Below are positions 33,392-43,452 of a stretch of 64,000 nucleotides of DNA, one piece after another (within the stretch, counting starts at the first letter, position 1; each line of letters begins with the position of its first letter). The stretch spans positions 3,996 through 67,995 of the forward strand of contig DIUZ01000023.1 in NCBI GenBank assembly GCA_002423205.1. Direction: 5' to 3'. Both the position numbers and the translations under genes were made by a program. This DNA is from Micavibrio sp. UBA6145 (GTDB lineage Bacteria; Pseudomonadota; Alphaproteobacteria; Micavibrionales; UBA1664). The notes beneath the pieces were generated by a model, which had not been told where the DNA came from, made no database searches, and saw nothing but the letters and a program-made list of their open reading frames with translations.

Positions 33392-35508
33392 GCACAAAAG
33401 CCGCCCGCGCCCAGAACGCCTTTTACACCGTACCCGGACAGGGTTGGACGTCAGACCTGAAAGATCTGGCTGATCCCACCTGTTTCACCGCGGCGATCGA
33501 CCTTAAGAACGTCGCGACGGATACGCTGGTCAAGGCGCTCCATGACATGACACTGATCCGCGTTGCGGAAGAAGTGATCGCAGACATGGTGGTTGCAGGC
33601 GACATTAAATGCCCGACCCACCTGGCCATCGGCCAAGAAGCGGCGAGCGTTGGCGTGGCTGCGCATTTACGCGCTACCGACCGGGCCTTCGGCTGCCACC
33701 GTAGTCACAGCCATTATCTGGCCATGGGCGCGCCGGTCAAAGAACTGATCGCGGAAACGCTGGGTAAAGTCACCGGCTGTTCCAAGGGCTTCGGCGGGTC
33801 CATGCACCTGTTCGCCAAGGAATTCGGTTTCTACGGGTCCGTCCCCATCGTCGCTGGCACCATTCCGCTGGCCGTTGGCGCAGCGATGGCTGCGAAAATG
33901 GACAACAAAGACTCCCTTGATGTCGGCGTTGCGTATTTCGGCGACGGCGCGTGCGAGGAAGGCGTGTTCCATGAATGCCTGAACATAGCTGCCAGCTTCA
34001 AACTGCCGATGATCTTCGTGGTTGAGAATAATCTGTTCTCAAGCCATCTCGACATCCACCTGCGCCAGCCGTCGGATAAAATCGCGCGTTTCGCAGAGGC
34101 TGCCAAAATCAACCACGCCACCGTGGACGGCAACGATGTCGTCGCGGTGATGGAAGCCGCCGGCGACCTGATCGGCAAAGCCCGCCGCGGCGAAGGCCCG
34201 GCACTGATCGAATGCGTTACCTATCGCTGGCGCGGTCACGTCGGCCCGGATGAAAACATCGATGTCGGCGTGCGCCGTACGGCGGCTGAAGTCGCCGCAT
34301 GGAAAAAGCGCGATCCGATTGGCCGTCTTCTGCAATCGCTGGAAGCCCGCGGTTACACGCGTGCGCAGTACGAAGAACTGGAAGCCGGTATCCGCAAGCA
34401 GATCATAGCGGACGGCGAGCAAAGCAAAAAAGACCCGTGGCCTGACAACAGCATGCTGCTCGGTACGGTTTACGCCGCGCCGAAAAAAACCGACACAAAA
34501 CCGGTTGCCGTCACGCCGACCAAGACTATGAATTACGGCGAAGCCATCCGCGCCGGTCATGAATACCTGCTGGAACACCACAAGGACGTCTTCGTCTTTG
34601 GTCAGGGTGTCTGGAGCCCGTGGTATGTCGGCAATTCCATGACCGATTTGGATAAACAATTCGGCCGTGACCGCGTGATCGACACGCCGGTTTCGGAAGC
34701 TGCCGCCACTGGCGCCGCCGTTGGCGCGTCTCTGGCCGGTTACCGTCCGATTGTCATTCACCCGCGCATCGACTTCATGATTCTGGCGACGGACGCCATT
34801 ACCAACCAGGCCGCGAAATGGGCGCATATGCTGGGCGGTCAGGACCGCGCGAAAGTCACCATTCGCGGTATCATCAACCGCGGCGGCGAACAGGGCGCAC
34901 AACACAGCCAGGCGCTGCATTCATGGTTCGCCCATTTGCCGGGCCTGCGCGTTGTCATGCCGGCCACCGTGGCCGATGCCCGTGACCTGTTCATCGCGTC
35001 CGTATTGTCTGACGACCCGGTCCTGTTTATCGACGACCGCTGGTGCTACGACCAGAAAGACGACCTGCCCCCGGCCCGCGACATCGACCTGACGACGATC
35101 AAACCCGCCGTGCGCCGCGAAGGCACCGACATCACGCTGGTGGCCGCATCCTATTCGGTGGTGCAGTCGCTTGAAGCCGCGCAGAAACTCGAGACAATGG
35201 GCATTTCGGCGGAGGTCATCGACCTTCGTACCATCAACCCGATCGACCACAGCGTGGCCGTGCAGTCCGTCACCAAGACCGGCCGCCTTCTGGCTGTCGA
35301 CGGTGGCTGGAGCAATTGCGGCCTTGCCGGTGAAATCATCGCCGGCGTGACCGAGCGCGTAGCCTTTGGCACATTAAAAGCCATGCCTGGCCGCGTCACC
35401 CTAACCGATGCCCCGGCACCGACGTCGCGCCCGCTGGAGAAAATCTACTACACATCGGCGGATGATATCGCCGCGCGTGCGGTTGCCATGGTCAAGGGCC
35501 GCGCCTAA
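33388..35508 (+). CDS. Fused alpha-beta thiamine-diphosphate E1 dehydrogenase in polysaccharide locus
   Basis: This 706-residue protein joins both E1 chains of the 2-oxoacid dehydrogenase family in one polypeptide. Residues 40-355 form the alpha part, with the ThDP-binding motif GDGACEEGVFHECLNIA (185-201) ending in VVENN (211-215). A Pro/Lys/Thr-rich linker covers about 361-380. The beta part runs to the end and has DTPVSEAAATGAAVG, where E437 is the likely cofactor-activating glutamate, then GGEQGAQHSQ and VIDLRTINPID. No E2, E3 or lipoyl domain is present nearby. Position in a DegT-coupled polysaccharide operon suggests decarboxylation or acyl/ketol transfer on a sugar or pyruvate, not central metabolism; that is inference. 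Confidence 0.85.
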   Translation: MSTKAARAQNAFYTVPGQGWTSDLKDLADPTCFTAAIDLKNVATDTLVKALHDMTLIRVAEEVIADMVVAGDIKCPTHLAIGQEAASVGVAAHLRATDRAFGCHRSHSHYLAMGAPVKELIAETLGKVTGCSKGFGGSMHLFAKEFGFYGSVPIVAGTIPLAVGAAMAAKMDNKDSLDVGVAYFGDGACEEGVFHECLNIAASFKLPMIFVVENNLFSSHLDIHLRQPSDKIARFAEAAKINHATVDGNDVVAVMEAAGDLIGKARRGEGPALIECVTYRWRGHVGPDENIDVGVRRTAAEVAAWKKRDPIGRLLQSLEARGYTRAQYEELEAGIRKQIIADGEQSKKDPWPDNSMLLGTVYAAPKKTDTKPVAVTPTKTMNYGEAIRAGHEYLLEHHKDVFVFGQGVWSPWYVGNSMTDLDKQFGRDRVIDTPVSEAAATGAAVGASLAGYRPIVIHPRIDFMILATDAITNQAAKWAHMLGGQDRAKVTIRGIINRGGEQGAQHSQALHSWFAHLPGLRVVMPATVADARDLFIASVLSDDPVLFIDDRWCYDQKDDLPPARDIDLTTIKPAVRREGTDITLVAASYSVVQSLEAAQKLETMGISAEVIDLRTINPIDHSVAVQSVTKTGRLLAVDGGWSNCGLAGEIIAGVTERVAFGTLKAMPGRVTLTDAPAPTSRPLEKIYYTSADDIAARAVAMVKGRA

Positions 35509-35532
35509 TATTTTTTCCCGCAAGGAATACAT

Positions 35533-36756
35533 ATGAACAGGTTATCGAATTATCTTCGTGTCTGGACGCTGGCGCCTGTTCTGGTTTTAGGCCCTGCACT
35601 AACATGCGGCATTCCTCGCATCATGGCACCGTTATTCATGATCAGCGCATTGCTGACCATTGCCGCCGATTGCTGGATGCGCCGCGCGCGCCCGACAATT
35701 GATAGACATCTTGGTGCGCTGTTTGGTGCATTCCTTATCTTCGGGATGATTTCTTATCTGTGGACCATCAACCCGGACGATACGTTTTCCAAGACAGTGC
35801 AACTGGGGATGATCTTCCTGCCGCTGGCGTTTCTTGTGCAGGTCATTAGGCGCATGAGCGAGGCGGAGCTTAAAAAGCTGGGCCAACTGGCCATGGCCGG
35901 TTTTGGTATCGGCCTTACCGTCTTTTGTATTGAGAAATACATGGGTCACCCGTTTTATGAGACCCTGCGCGGCGGGCAATCCAACGACGTCGTCGATAAC
36001 AAGGAAAACAAGGCCATCGTGCTTCTGGCTTTCTGGATGTACATCATGGCGGCCTATGCACGCCCTGTCTGGGGCAAGATTGCCATGACCGTCATCGGCT
36101 GCGTCATCTCTTATCTGACAATTAATTCACCCAGCGATTCCGCACAGCTTATCATGATGGTCATGCCGGTGTTTATCGCCATCGTTCTGGTCCTGCCAAC
36201 ACGGCTTCTGACGAAGCTGGTTCTGACGGGTACGTGCCTTTTGACGCTGAGCATGCCGCTGATTTCTTACGGCGTTGCGAACCATACCAACTGGAAAGAC
36301 AATTATAGCCTGACATCATCGGTACGATCCCGTATCGAGATATGGGACCAGACAGCACGCCGTTCTTTCGAGAAACCTGTGTTCGGCTGGGGATTGCAAT
36401 CATCGCCCATGATGCCTAGCCGCGGCGAGCTTGCCTATGATACCGGTCATCCCATTCATCACATGCACCCGCACAATGCACCGTTGCAGATATGGTTTGA
36501 GACAGGCCTGCTGGGCATTGCCATGACATGTGCGATGTTCTTCGTATTCTATCGCCGCATAAATGCATTTTCGTCGGCGTGGACGCAGAAATACGCGGTG
36601 TTCATGTGGGGCGGCGTGTTTGCCTATACCCTGTCGATATGGGGGCTGTGGCAGACATGGTTCTCCTCCACGCTGGCCTTTATGGGGCTGATGACCTATG
36701 CCGGCGCACGGTACATAGAATTCAAACACTCATCCCAAAACAAAACGGCCGCTTAA
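35533..36756 (+). CDS. O-antigen ligase-family membrane protein (WaaL-like)
   Basis: This 407-residue protein has about ten membrane helices and the periplasmic loop with IHHMHPHNAPLQIWFETGLLGIAM (in part) near residue 312, the classic WaaL/Wzy_C signature with a conserved histidine. SSVRSRIEIWDQTARRSFEKPVFGWG just before it is also typical of the family. It may ligate the finished polysaccharide to lipid A-core or another acceptor, or polymerise it. It is the last gene of the locus, and a hairpin overlapping its stop codon follows. Counting the proteins at 24064 and 25433, three polymerase/ligase-like proteins are encoded in this locus. Confidence 0.82.
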   Translation: MNRLSNYLRVWTLAPVLVLGPALTCGIPRIMAPLFMISALLTIAADCWMRRARPTIDRHLGALFGAFLIFGMISYLWTINPDDTFSKTVQLGMIFLPLAFLVQVIRRMSEAELKKLGQLAMAGFGIGLTVFCIEKYMGHPFYETLRGGQSNDVVDNKENKAIVLLAFWMYIMAAYARPVWGKIAMTVIGCVISYLTINSPSDSAQLIMMVMPVFIAIVLVLPTRLLTKLVLTGTCLLTLSMPLISYGVANHTNWKDNYSLTSSVRSRIEIWDQTARRSFEKPVFGWGLQSSPMMPSRGELAYDTGHPIHHMHPHNAPLQIWFETGLLGIAMTCAMFFVFYRRINAFSSAWTQKYAVFMWGGVFAYTLSIWGLWQTWFSSTLAFMGLMTYAGARYIEFKHSSQNKTAA

Positions 36757-36770
36757 AGCGGCCGTTTCTT
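36743..36770. terminator. Terminator hairpin closing the polysaccharide locus
   Basis: AAACGGCCGC (36743-36752) pairs with GCGGCCGTTT (36758-36767) around TTAAA, with CTTTAG following on the plus strand and TTTTG on the minus. It overlaps the O-antigen-ligase stop codon and lies between convergent genes, so it may also serve ftsH. Confidence 0.8.
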
Positions 36771-36785
36771 TAGTTTGTATAAACC

Positions 36786-38702
<1,917 letters not shown>

Positions 38703-38746
38703 GGATGATGCCCCACGTTTAAACGCTTAAAATGCTTATCTATTTA

Positions 38747-39739
38747 TTATAAGGCATCTGCCGTTAAAGGCAATAATTTCACCGCTTTATCGGTGTTTTC
38801 GCGGGCGATAACAAGGGTTTGACGGCGCGGATTCGCGCGCAGCGTACATCCACCGAGCGTATAGGCCTGCGGTACGGCTGTATTCAGCAGATGGGTTGCG
38901 ATGTCCTCCACCCGTTCAAACCGCGCGCCGTGCTCGCCGCCATGGCCCAGTTCGTCGATGCACATGCGGATGACGCGGACGGATAATTCGAATGGTTCGG
39001 CCTTGAGCATCGACAGGTCCAGCGTCCACGCGCTGTCGTCATTGGATGTGCGGGCACGGTCCAGAAGACGCACCGAAAGCTGGCGCAACGCATCGGATGC
39101 GCGGCCCAGACGGCGCATGGTGGATGCGAGGCGTTTCTCCGACAGACCCTCGTCCTTCAGCGCAAGGCGCAGGCGGTTTCGCGTGTAGGCCGTGTTGCGA
39201 TTGGTGGGGTCTTCCACCCACTTCACGTCATTGCCACGGCAATAAGCGACCAGATCGTCATGGGACACCTGCCCCAGCAGCGGACGCCAGAGCGTGACAT
39301 CATCGTCATAACGCTGCATCTCCCGCATCGCGGCCAGACCGTCGAGGCCGGAACCGTGCGTCAGGCGCATGAAAAAAGTTTCCGCCTGATCGTCGGCGTG
39401 ATGGGCGACCGCCAGATGCGTGATGTCGTGGGTACGGCAGTATTCAGCCATCAGGCCGTAACGTGCGGCGCGTGCGGCTTCCATGCGCCCGGTTGATGGT
39501 TTGGTGCCATCCCAGCGCAGAATGATGTGCCTGACATTGGGCCAGTCTGATACCCATGCGCCGATTTTTGCGGCTTCGTCCGCACTGTCGTCGCGCAGGC
39601 CGTGGTCCACCGTGATGGCATGAATATCGGGATGAAGTTGCGCCAGCATATGCAGGAGCGCCATGGAATCGGCACCGCCCGACAGCGCGAGCGCAATCGT
39701 ATTCGTGTTTTCAGGCAGTGTGAGGCTTAAGCCTTGCAT
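38747..39739 (-). CDS. tilS: tRNA(Ile)-lysidine synthase
   Basis: TilS modifies cytidine 34 of tRNA-Ile(CAU) to lysidine so that it reads AUA; it uses ATP and lysine. The 330-residue protein carries the PP-loop motif SGGADS (residues 20-25), AITVDHGLRDDSADEAAKIG, ARAARYGLMAEYC, and HHADDQAETFFMRL, then RNTAYTRNRLR in the tRNA-binding part. The C-terminal domain is short, as in many alphaproteobacterial enzymes. It overlaps cpoB by 13 nt and is followed by ftsH, so it lies in the pal-cpoB-tilS-ftsH order. Confidence 0.95.
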   Translation of the reverse strand: MQGLSLTLPENTNTIALALSGGADSMALLHMLAQLHPDIHAITVDHGLRDDSADEAAKIGAWVSDWPNVRHIILRWDGTKPSTGRMEAARAARYGLMAEYCRTHDITHLAVAHHADDQAETFFMRLTHGSGLDGLAAMREMQRYDDDVTLWRPLLGQVSHDDLVAYCRGNDVKWVEDPTNRNTAYTRNRLRLALKDEGLSEKRLASTMRRLGRASDALRQLSVRLLDRARTSNDDSAWTLDLSMLKAEPFELSVRVIRMCIDELGHGGEHGARFERVEDIATHLLNTAVPQAYTLGGCTLRANPRRQTLVIARENTDKAVKLLPLTADAL

Positions 39740-40689
39740 TCCATGCGCTGACGCTCTTCCTCGGCCTTGCGCAATGTGGAGGCAGGACCGGCGGGGAAGC
39801 GTTTGCCAAGCTCAACCAAGGTCAGGCAGGCATCGGCGCGTTTATTCATCTTGTCGAGCGTCATCGCCAGTTTCAGCAGCGCGTCGGCGGCTTTCTGGCC
39901 ATTCGGATGATCCTGGAACGCCTTGGCAAAGGTTTTGGCGGCGGTCGAATACTGGGTCTGCGCGTAATAGGTTTCGCCCAGCCAGTATTGCGCGTTCGCA
40001 GCCAGCGCGTGCGTCGGATATGTTTTCAGGAAATCGGTGAATGCGGTTTGCGCATCGGTGTAATTGGATTGCTGCAGATACGAAAACGCCTTGTCATAGG
40101 CCTGCGGCGCGTTGGTCGTGCCCTGTGGCGTGCCCGATGTGATCGCGCCGCCATTATTGCCGGTTTTTTCGTTGATCTGGCCCAGTGTGGGCGTGTTGGT
40201 CGGCTGGTACGCGCCGTTCGGATCGGTCACCCCGCCGGTAACAGGCGCGGTTGCAGCGGGATTGTTTTGCAGCGGTGCCGGGTTGGGCGGCGTTGCGCCC
40301 ATGTCGGCGTTCATCGGTGCAGAGACCGGCGGTGTTGATGTGTCGGTGACGGCGGGTGCAGATGCGCCGCGGTCTTCCAGCGATTTCAGGCGCTGTTCAG
40401 TGTCGGTCTTGTATTTATCGAATTGGGATTGCAACTGGCGGATCGCAAAATCGCGCTGTTCCAGCTGGTTGGTCATGTCGCGGATTTGTTGTTCCAGCTG
40501 CGCGGCCTTGGTCATGTCACCCATGACCGGGGCACCGCCCTGCTGTTGTCCGGCGCTGATGGCCTGCGCATCGCCGGGGCCCGCATATTGCATACCCTGC
40601 GCGTTGGCGCTGTTAACAGCGAACCCTGCCGCGAGCGGCAGGGTTGCGCAAAAGAGTAAGGATGCGAATGTGTTACGCATCGGGCGCAT
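39727..40689 (-). CDS. cpoB: Cell division coordinator CpoB (YbgF)
   Basis: CpoB links the Tol-Pal system to peptidoglycan synthesis at the septum. The 320-residue protein has a signal peptide (about residues 1-30, AVNSANAQ), then a coiled-coil segment with QLEQQIRDMTNQLEQRDFAI (residues 64-84). A low-complexity Pro/Thr/Ala/Asn linker of about 80 residues follows. The C-terminal three tetratricopeptide repeats start at YDKAFSYLQQSNYTDAQTAF near 200, with the diagnostic NAQYWLGETYYAQTQY. It begins 3 bp after the pal stop codon and overlaps tilS by 13 nt. The unusually long low-complexity linker is the only odd feature. Confidence 0.93.
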   Translation of the reverse strand: MRPMRNTFASLLFCATLPLAAGFAVNSANAQGMQYAGPGDAQAISAGQQQGGAPVMGDMTKAAQLEQQIRDMTNQLEQRDFAIRQLQSQFDKYKTDTEQRLKSLEDRGASAPAVTDTSTPPVSAPMNADMGATPPNPAPLQNNPAATAPVTGGVTDPNGAYQPTNTPTLGQINEKTGNNGGAITSGTPQGTTNAPQAYDKAFSYLQQSNYTDAQTAFTDFLKTYPTHALAANAQYWLGETYYAQTQYSTAAKTFAKAFQDHPNGQKAADALLKLAMTLDKMNKRADACLTLVELGKRFPAGPASTLRKAEEERQRMECKA

Positions 40690-40692
40690 CGA

Positions 40693-41241
40693 TTAGTCGA
40701 CGTGCGTGACGGAGCGGCGGTTCTGAGCCCAGGACTGAGCATCCGAACCGGTGACTTCCGGACGTTCTTTGCCGTACGAAATCGTCTTCACGCGGGAAGC
40801 CGAAACGCCGAGCGAGACCAGGTAGTCACGGACCGAGTTGGCGCGCTTGTCGCCGAGGGCCAGGTTGTATTCGCGGGTGCCGCGTTCGTCAGCGTGGCCT
40901 TCAACCGTGATCGAAACGTTCGGGTACTGGTTCAGCCACTGCGATTGCAGTTGCAGCTGTTGCAGTGCTTCCGGGGTCAGGTCGTAGCGGTCGTAACCGA
41001 AGTAGACGCGGTCGCCGACGTTGACGGTCAGATCTTCCTGCGAGCCAGCGATCACGTTGCCCTGAACGCCAGTGGTGCCAGCGGAGCCGAGCATGCCTTC
41101 ACCTGAGCCGGAAACCGAGCCCTGACCCTGCACGACCGAGTCGGCGTAGGGCTGTTCGGTCTTGCCTTTGGCGCACGCGGCCAGAGCCAGCGTGGAAACT
41201 GCCAGAAGGGCAAGAACGGTGTAACGGGATTTGGTACGCAT
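40693..41241 (-). CDS. pal: Peptidoglycan-associated lipoprotein Pal
   Basis: Pal is an outer-membrane lipoprotein that binds peptidoglycan and works with Tol proteins in constriction. The 182-residue protein has a lipobox LALAAC with C23 as lipid anchor. A disordered Gly/Ser region follows, then an OmpA-like domain (residues 75-182): VYFGYDRYDLTPEALQQL, VEGHADERGTREYNLALGDKRA (in part) with the peptidoglycan-contact residues, and VSASRVKTISYGKERP. It starts the pal-cpoB-tilS-ftsH run; tolB is not adjacent, unlike the usual order. The promoter must lie within the 205-bp gap 41242-41446, which contains no gene. Confidence 0.96.
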   Translation of the reverse strand: MRTKSRYTVLALLAVSTLALAACAKGKTEQPYADSVVQGQGSVSGSGEGMLGSAGTTGVQGNVIAGSQEDLTVNVGDRVYFGYDRYDLTPEALQQLQLQSQWLNQYPNVSITVEGHADERGTREYNLALGDKRANSVRDYLVSLGVSASRVKTISYGKERPEVTGSDAQSWAQNRRSVTHVD

Positions 41242-41446
41242 CGGCGCTATCTCCTAAAAAATTTCGTTGGCCTTGATTAGATGGTGATCAACATGGAGCA
41301 GAGGTCAATTTCAATCAAGGGGTCATGGCGTTTAGTCCATGATTATCTTGGGGATGGATTGGGGCAGCGATATGGCACTTATCTCATTTTTTTTACGGCA
41401 AAAGCGGTAGCAATAGCGCCGCAAGAAATATATGTTTTCATAAACA

Positions 41447-42301
41447 TCAATTCAGGCCCGATTTTATCTGTGCCAGCAGGGCCGCCGCGTCGTGCTTATC
41501 CTTGGGATTGGGGACATTGGCGATGTAACGCTCAAGCGATTCGATGGCGGCGACGGGCCGCTCCAGCCGCGACAACAACACGCCGGCGTCGAGATCGAGG
41601 CGATATTCCTGCGGGGCCATGCGTTTCATCAGATCAACGGTCGCAAGCGCCGCGTTGTAATCTTCCGATTCGATGTGACGCAGCTTGATGTTGTTTTGCA
41701 GGCGCACCAGCGTTTCGCGGTTGGTGGCGGGTTCGTAATAGGTACTGGACAGTTCCGCCTTCGGGCCCATCGTGGTTTTAAGAATGTCGCGCAGATCTGG
41801 GGCCTCAAGGATGATGCAGCCCTGGAACGGATCAATAATGACGCGCTTGCCGTCCTGGTCGAGGCGGACGACGTAATGCGCCGGAAAATTGATGCCAAGC
41901 ACCGGCCAGCCGACATCGCGCCCCATGATGATGCAGAGAATCGACAACGCAATGGGCAGCCCCAGACGCCGGTCGATGACCCGCACCATGTCGGCGTTCT
42001 GCAGGTCGTTGTAACGGAAGTCATCGCCGATATAACCGTGTTTGCGGGTGAACACTTCCGCCAGCGCCGCGACCTTGGCGTGGATGTCGTCCGCGCCACG
42101 ATCAGCATAGGTTTGTTGCAGGTCTTCGGCCAGCCGGATGCGGTGCTGGCGGTATTTGTCGAGGGAAAGACCGGGATGATTCTGCGCCGAGAGGGCGAGC
42201 GCGGTTTCGAACATGTCGATATCCGCATCGGCCTGCGTGCCGACCGAATCCAGATAATCCAGAGCCTCACCTATCGATGCGAAGCCCCGTTTTTCTATCA
42301 A
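41447..42301 (-). CDS. SirB1-family transglutaminase-like/TPR protein
   Basis: SirB1 (YchA) family proteins combine a transglutaminase-like domain with tetratricopeptide repeats; their cellular role is not established. In this 284-residue protein the first domain covers about residues 35-190: FTRKHGYIGDDFRYNDLQNADMVRVIDRRLGLPIALSILCIIMG (in part), VLGINFPAHYVVRL and IIDPFQGCIIL, which match family blocks. The usual catalytic cysteine is not evident at the expected position, as in most SirB1 proteins. TPR-like helices follow near residues 215-275. The start overlaps the BON lipoprotein stop by 4 nt, suggesting coupling. Confidence 0.88.
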   Translation of the reverse strand: MIEKRGFASIGEALDYLDSVGTQADADIDMFETALALSAQNHPGLSLDKYRQHRIRLAEDLQQTYADRGADDIHAKVAALAEVFTRKHGYIGDDFRYNDLQNADMVRVIDRRLGLPIALSILCIIMGRDVGWPVLGINFPAHYVVRLDQDGKRVIIDPFQGCIILEAPDLRDILKTTMGPKAELSSTYYEPATNRETLVRLQNNIKLRHIESEDYNAALATVDLMKRMAPQEYRLDLDAGVLLSRLERPVAAIESLERYIANVPNPKDKHDAAALLAQIKSGLN

Positions 42302-43083
42302 CGTGATTCTCCGTTATCGACGATGGGCGCGGGACGGCCCGGAACGATGGGCGCGCGCGGCTGGGTCGTATTGGAATCAAGCGGCGTGGCTGATACCGCG
42401 CCCACGGATGCATTACTGCTGGTGCCCATATCGACACCGTTGTTGGGCTGATATACGGGCGCGGCGGTGGCCGGGGCTACATTGCCGGACGCCGTGACAG
42501 GCGTGCCCGCCAGCTTCACGTAAGACACAACCTGTTTCACGTAAGGCACTGATCTTGCGTAGCCCATAACCTTGTCGAGTTCGGCCTGATCGCGGGCGAC
42601 GCCCATCAGGTAGACCGTGGCCTGAACCGTATCGATGGAGTAATTGACGCCCTGGACATCTTTGTCGAACAGGATGGCGGAGCGCAGACGCGCGCTGATC
42701 CAGCTGTCGCGGGCCCAGCCCTTGATGCCTTCGGAATTGGCGACCTTGATTTCGTTGATGACCTGTTTCACGCCCGGTGCCTGCCATGCGAGGCGGACGG
42801 CGTCGACGCGGTCTTGCGGTTTTTGCACCACACCAGTGATCAGGACGCGGCCCTGATCGACGGAGAGCGATAATTTCGCATACATTTCAACGCTGTTCTG
42901 GATCCAGAGATTGTGGATCGTGGCCGAGATCTTGGCGTCTTCCAGCGACTGGGTGATACCCCCTTCCCGTGCAGCAGCGACGCCTGCGGTGGAGCCGACC
43001 GTTGCGCCAACACCCACGGCGGTGCACCCCGCGTTCAGGGTGGTCAGGGCAAGAAGAGCAAAAAGGGGAAGCGCGCGTTTCAT
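42298..43083 (-). CDS. BON-domain lipoprotein (DolP/OsmY-like)
   Basis: This 261-residue envelope protein has a lipobox ending LNAGC with C20 as lipid site, then two BON domains. The first spans about residues 48-115 (DAKISATIHNLWIQN, VLITGVVQKPQDRVDAVRLA) and the second 120-190 (WISARLRSAILFDKDVQGVNY, VYLMGVARDQAELDKV). DolP-type proteins bind anionic phospholipids at the cell septum and help outer-membrane integrity. The C-terminal 60 residues are low complexity (Pro, Thr, Ser, Asn). In E. coli dolP also lies near yraN and rsmI, and that neighbourhood is kept here. Confidence 0.88.
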   Translation of the reverse strand: MKRALPLFALLALTTLNAGCTAVGVGATVGSTAGVAAAREGGITQSLEDAKISATIHNLWIQNSVEMYAKLSLSVDQGRVLITGVVQKPQDRVDAVRLAWQAPGVKQVINEIKVANSEGIKGWARDSWISARLRSAILFDKDVQGVNYSIDTVQATVYLMGVARDQAELDKVMGYARSVPYVKQVVSYVKLAGTPVTASGNVAPATAAPVYQPNNGVDMGTSSNASVGAVSATPLDSNTTQPRAPIVPGRPAPIVDNGESR

Positions 43084-43101
43084 TGGTAACCTCGATAACC
43101 T

Positions 43102-43452
43102 CTAGAAAGCATTGTGAATATGCCGAATCCGAGCGTAAGGCGCGATGGCAATGACGTCAAAGCGTAAGTCACATTTATCTGCAATGCCGTTGTGGGATTT
43201 CAACCACCATTCGGCTGCACGCCTGATTCTGGCGACACTGTCTGGCGAAATTGCGGCAAGCGCATCGTCCATAACCATGCGGCGCTTGACCTCCACAAAA
43301 GCGACGGTGCGACCACGTTTGGCAATGATATCAATCTCCCCCACCGGGGTCTTGAAGCGGCGATTGAGAATGCGGTAGCCGCATAGCATCAGAAAAATCG
43401 CGGCGAGCGTTTCCGCAAACAGGCCGGTCTGGTGGGTTTGTCTATTGCCCAT
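43102..43452 (-). CDS. yraN: UPF0102 (YraN) endonuclease-fold protein
   Basis: YraN proteins have a restriction-endonuclease-like (Holliday-resolvase-type) fold and an uncertain role in DNA metabolism. The 116-residue protein shows AETLAAIFLMLCGYRILNRRFKTPVGEIDIIAKRGRTVAFVEVKRR in part, containing the GEIDxI and VEVKxR motifs with the probable metal-binding acid and lysine residues (E38, D40, E54, K56 by position in the motif). It overlaps rsmI by 11 nt, the usual gene pair. A gap of 18 bp separates it from the BON lipoprotein. Confidence 0.92.
   Translation of the reverse strand: MGNRQTHQTGLFAETLAAIFLMLCGYRILNRRFKTPVGEIDIIAKRGRTVAFVEVKRRMVMDDALAAISPDSVARIRRAAEWWLKSHNGIADKCDLRFDVIAIAPYARIRHIHNAF

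Noticed and set aside
32207..33397. Long open frame antisense to the DegT aminotransferase (396 codons)
   Set aside because: It mirrors a well-conserved gene on the other strand, has no family resemblance, and is explained by GC-rich codon structure.
33388..35508. Central pyruvate or branched-chain dehydrogenase E1
   Set aside because: The fused form, lack of E2/E3 and lipoyl domains, and the polysaccharide-operon setting argue against a routine central-metabolism enzyme, though this is not proven.
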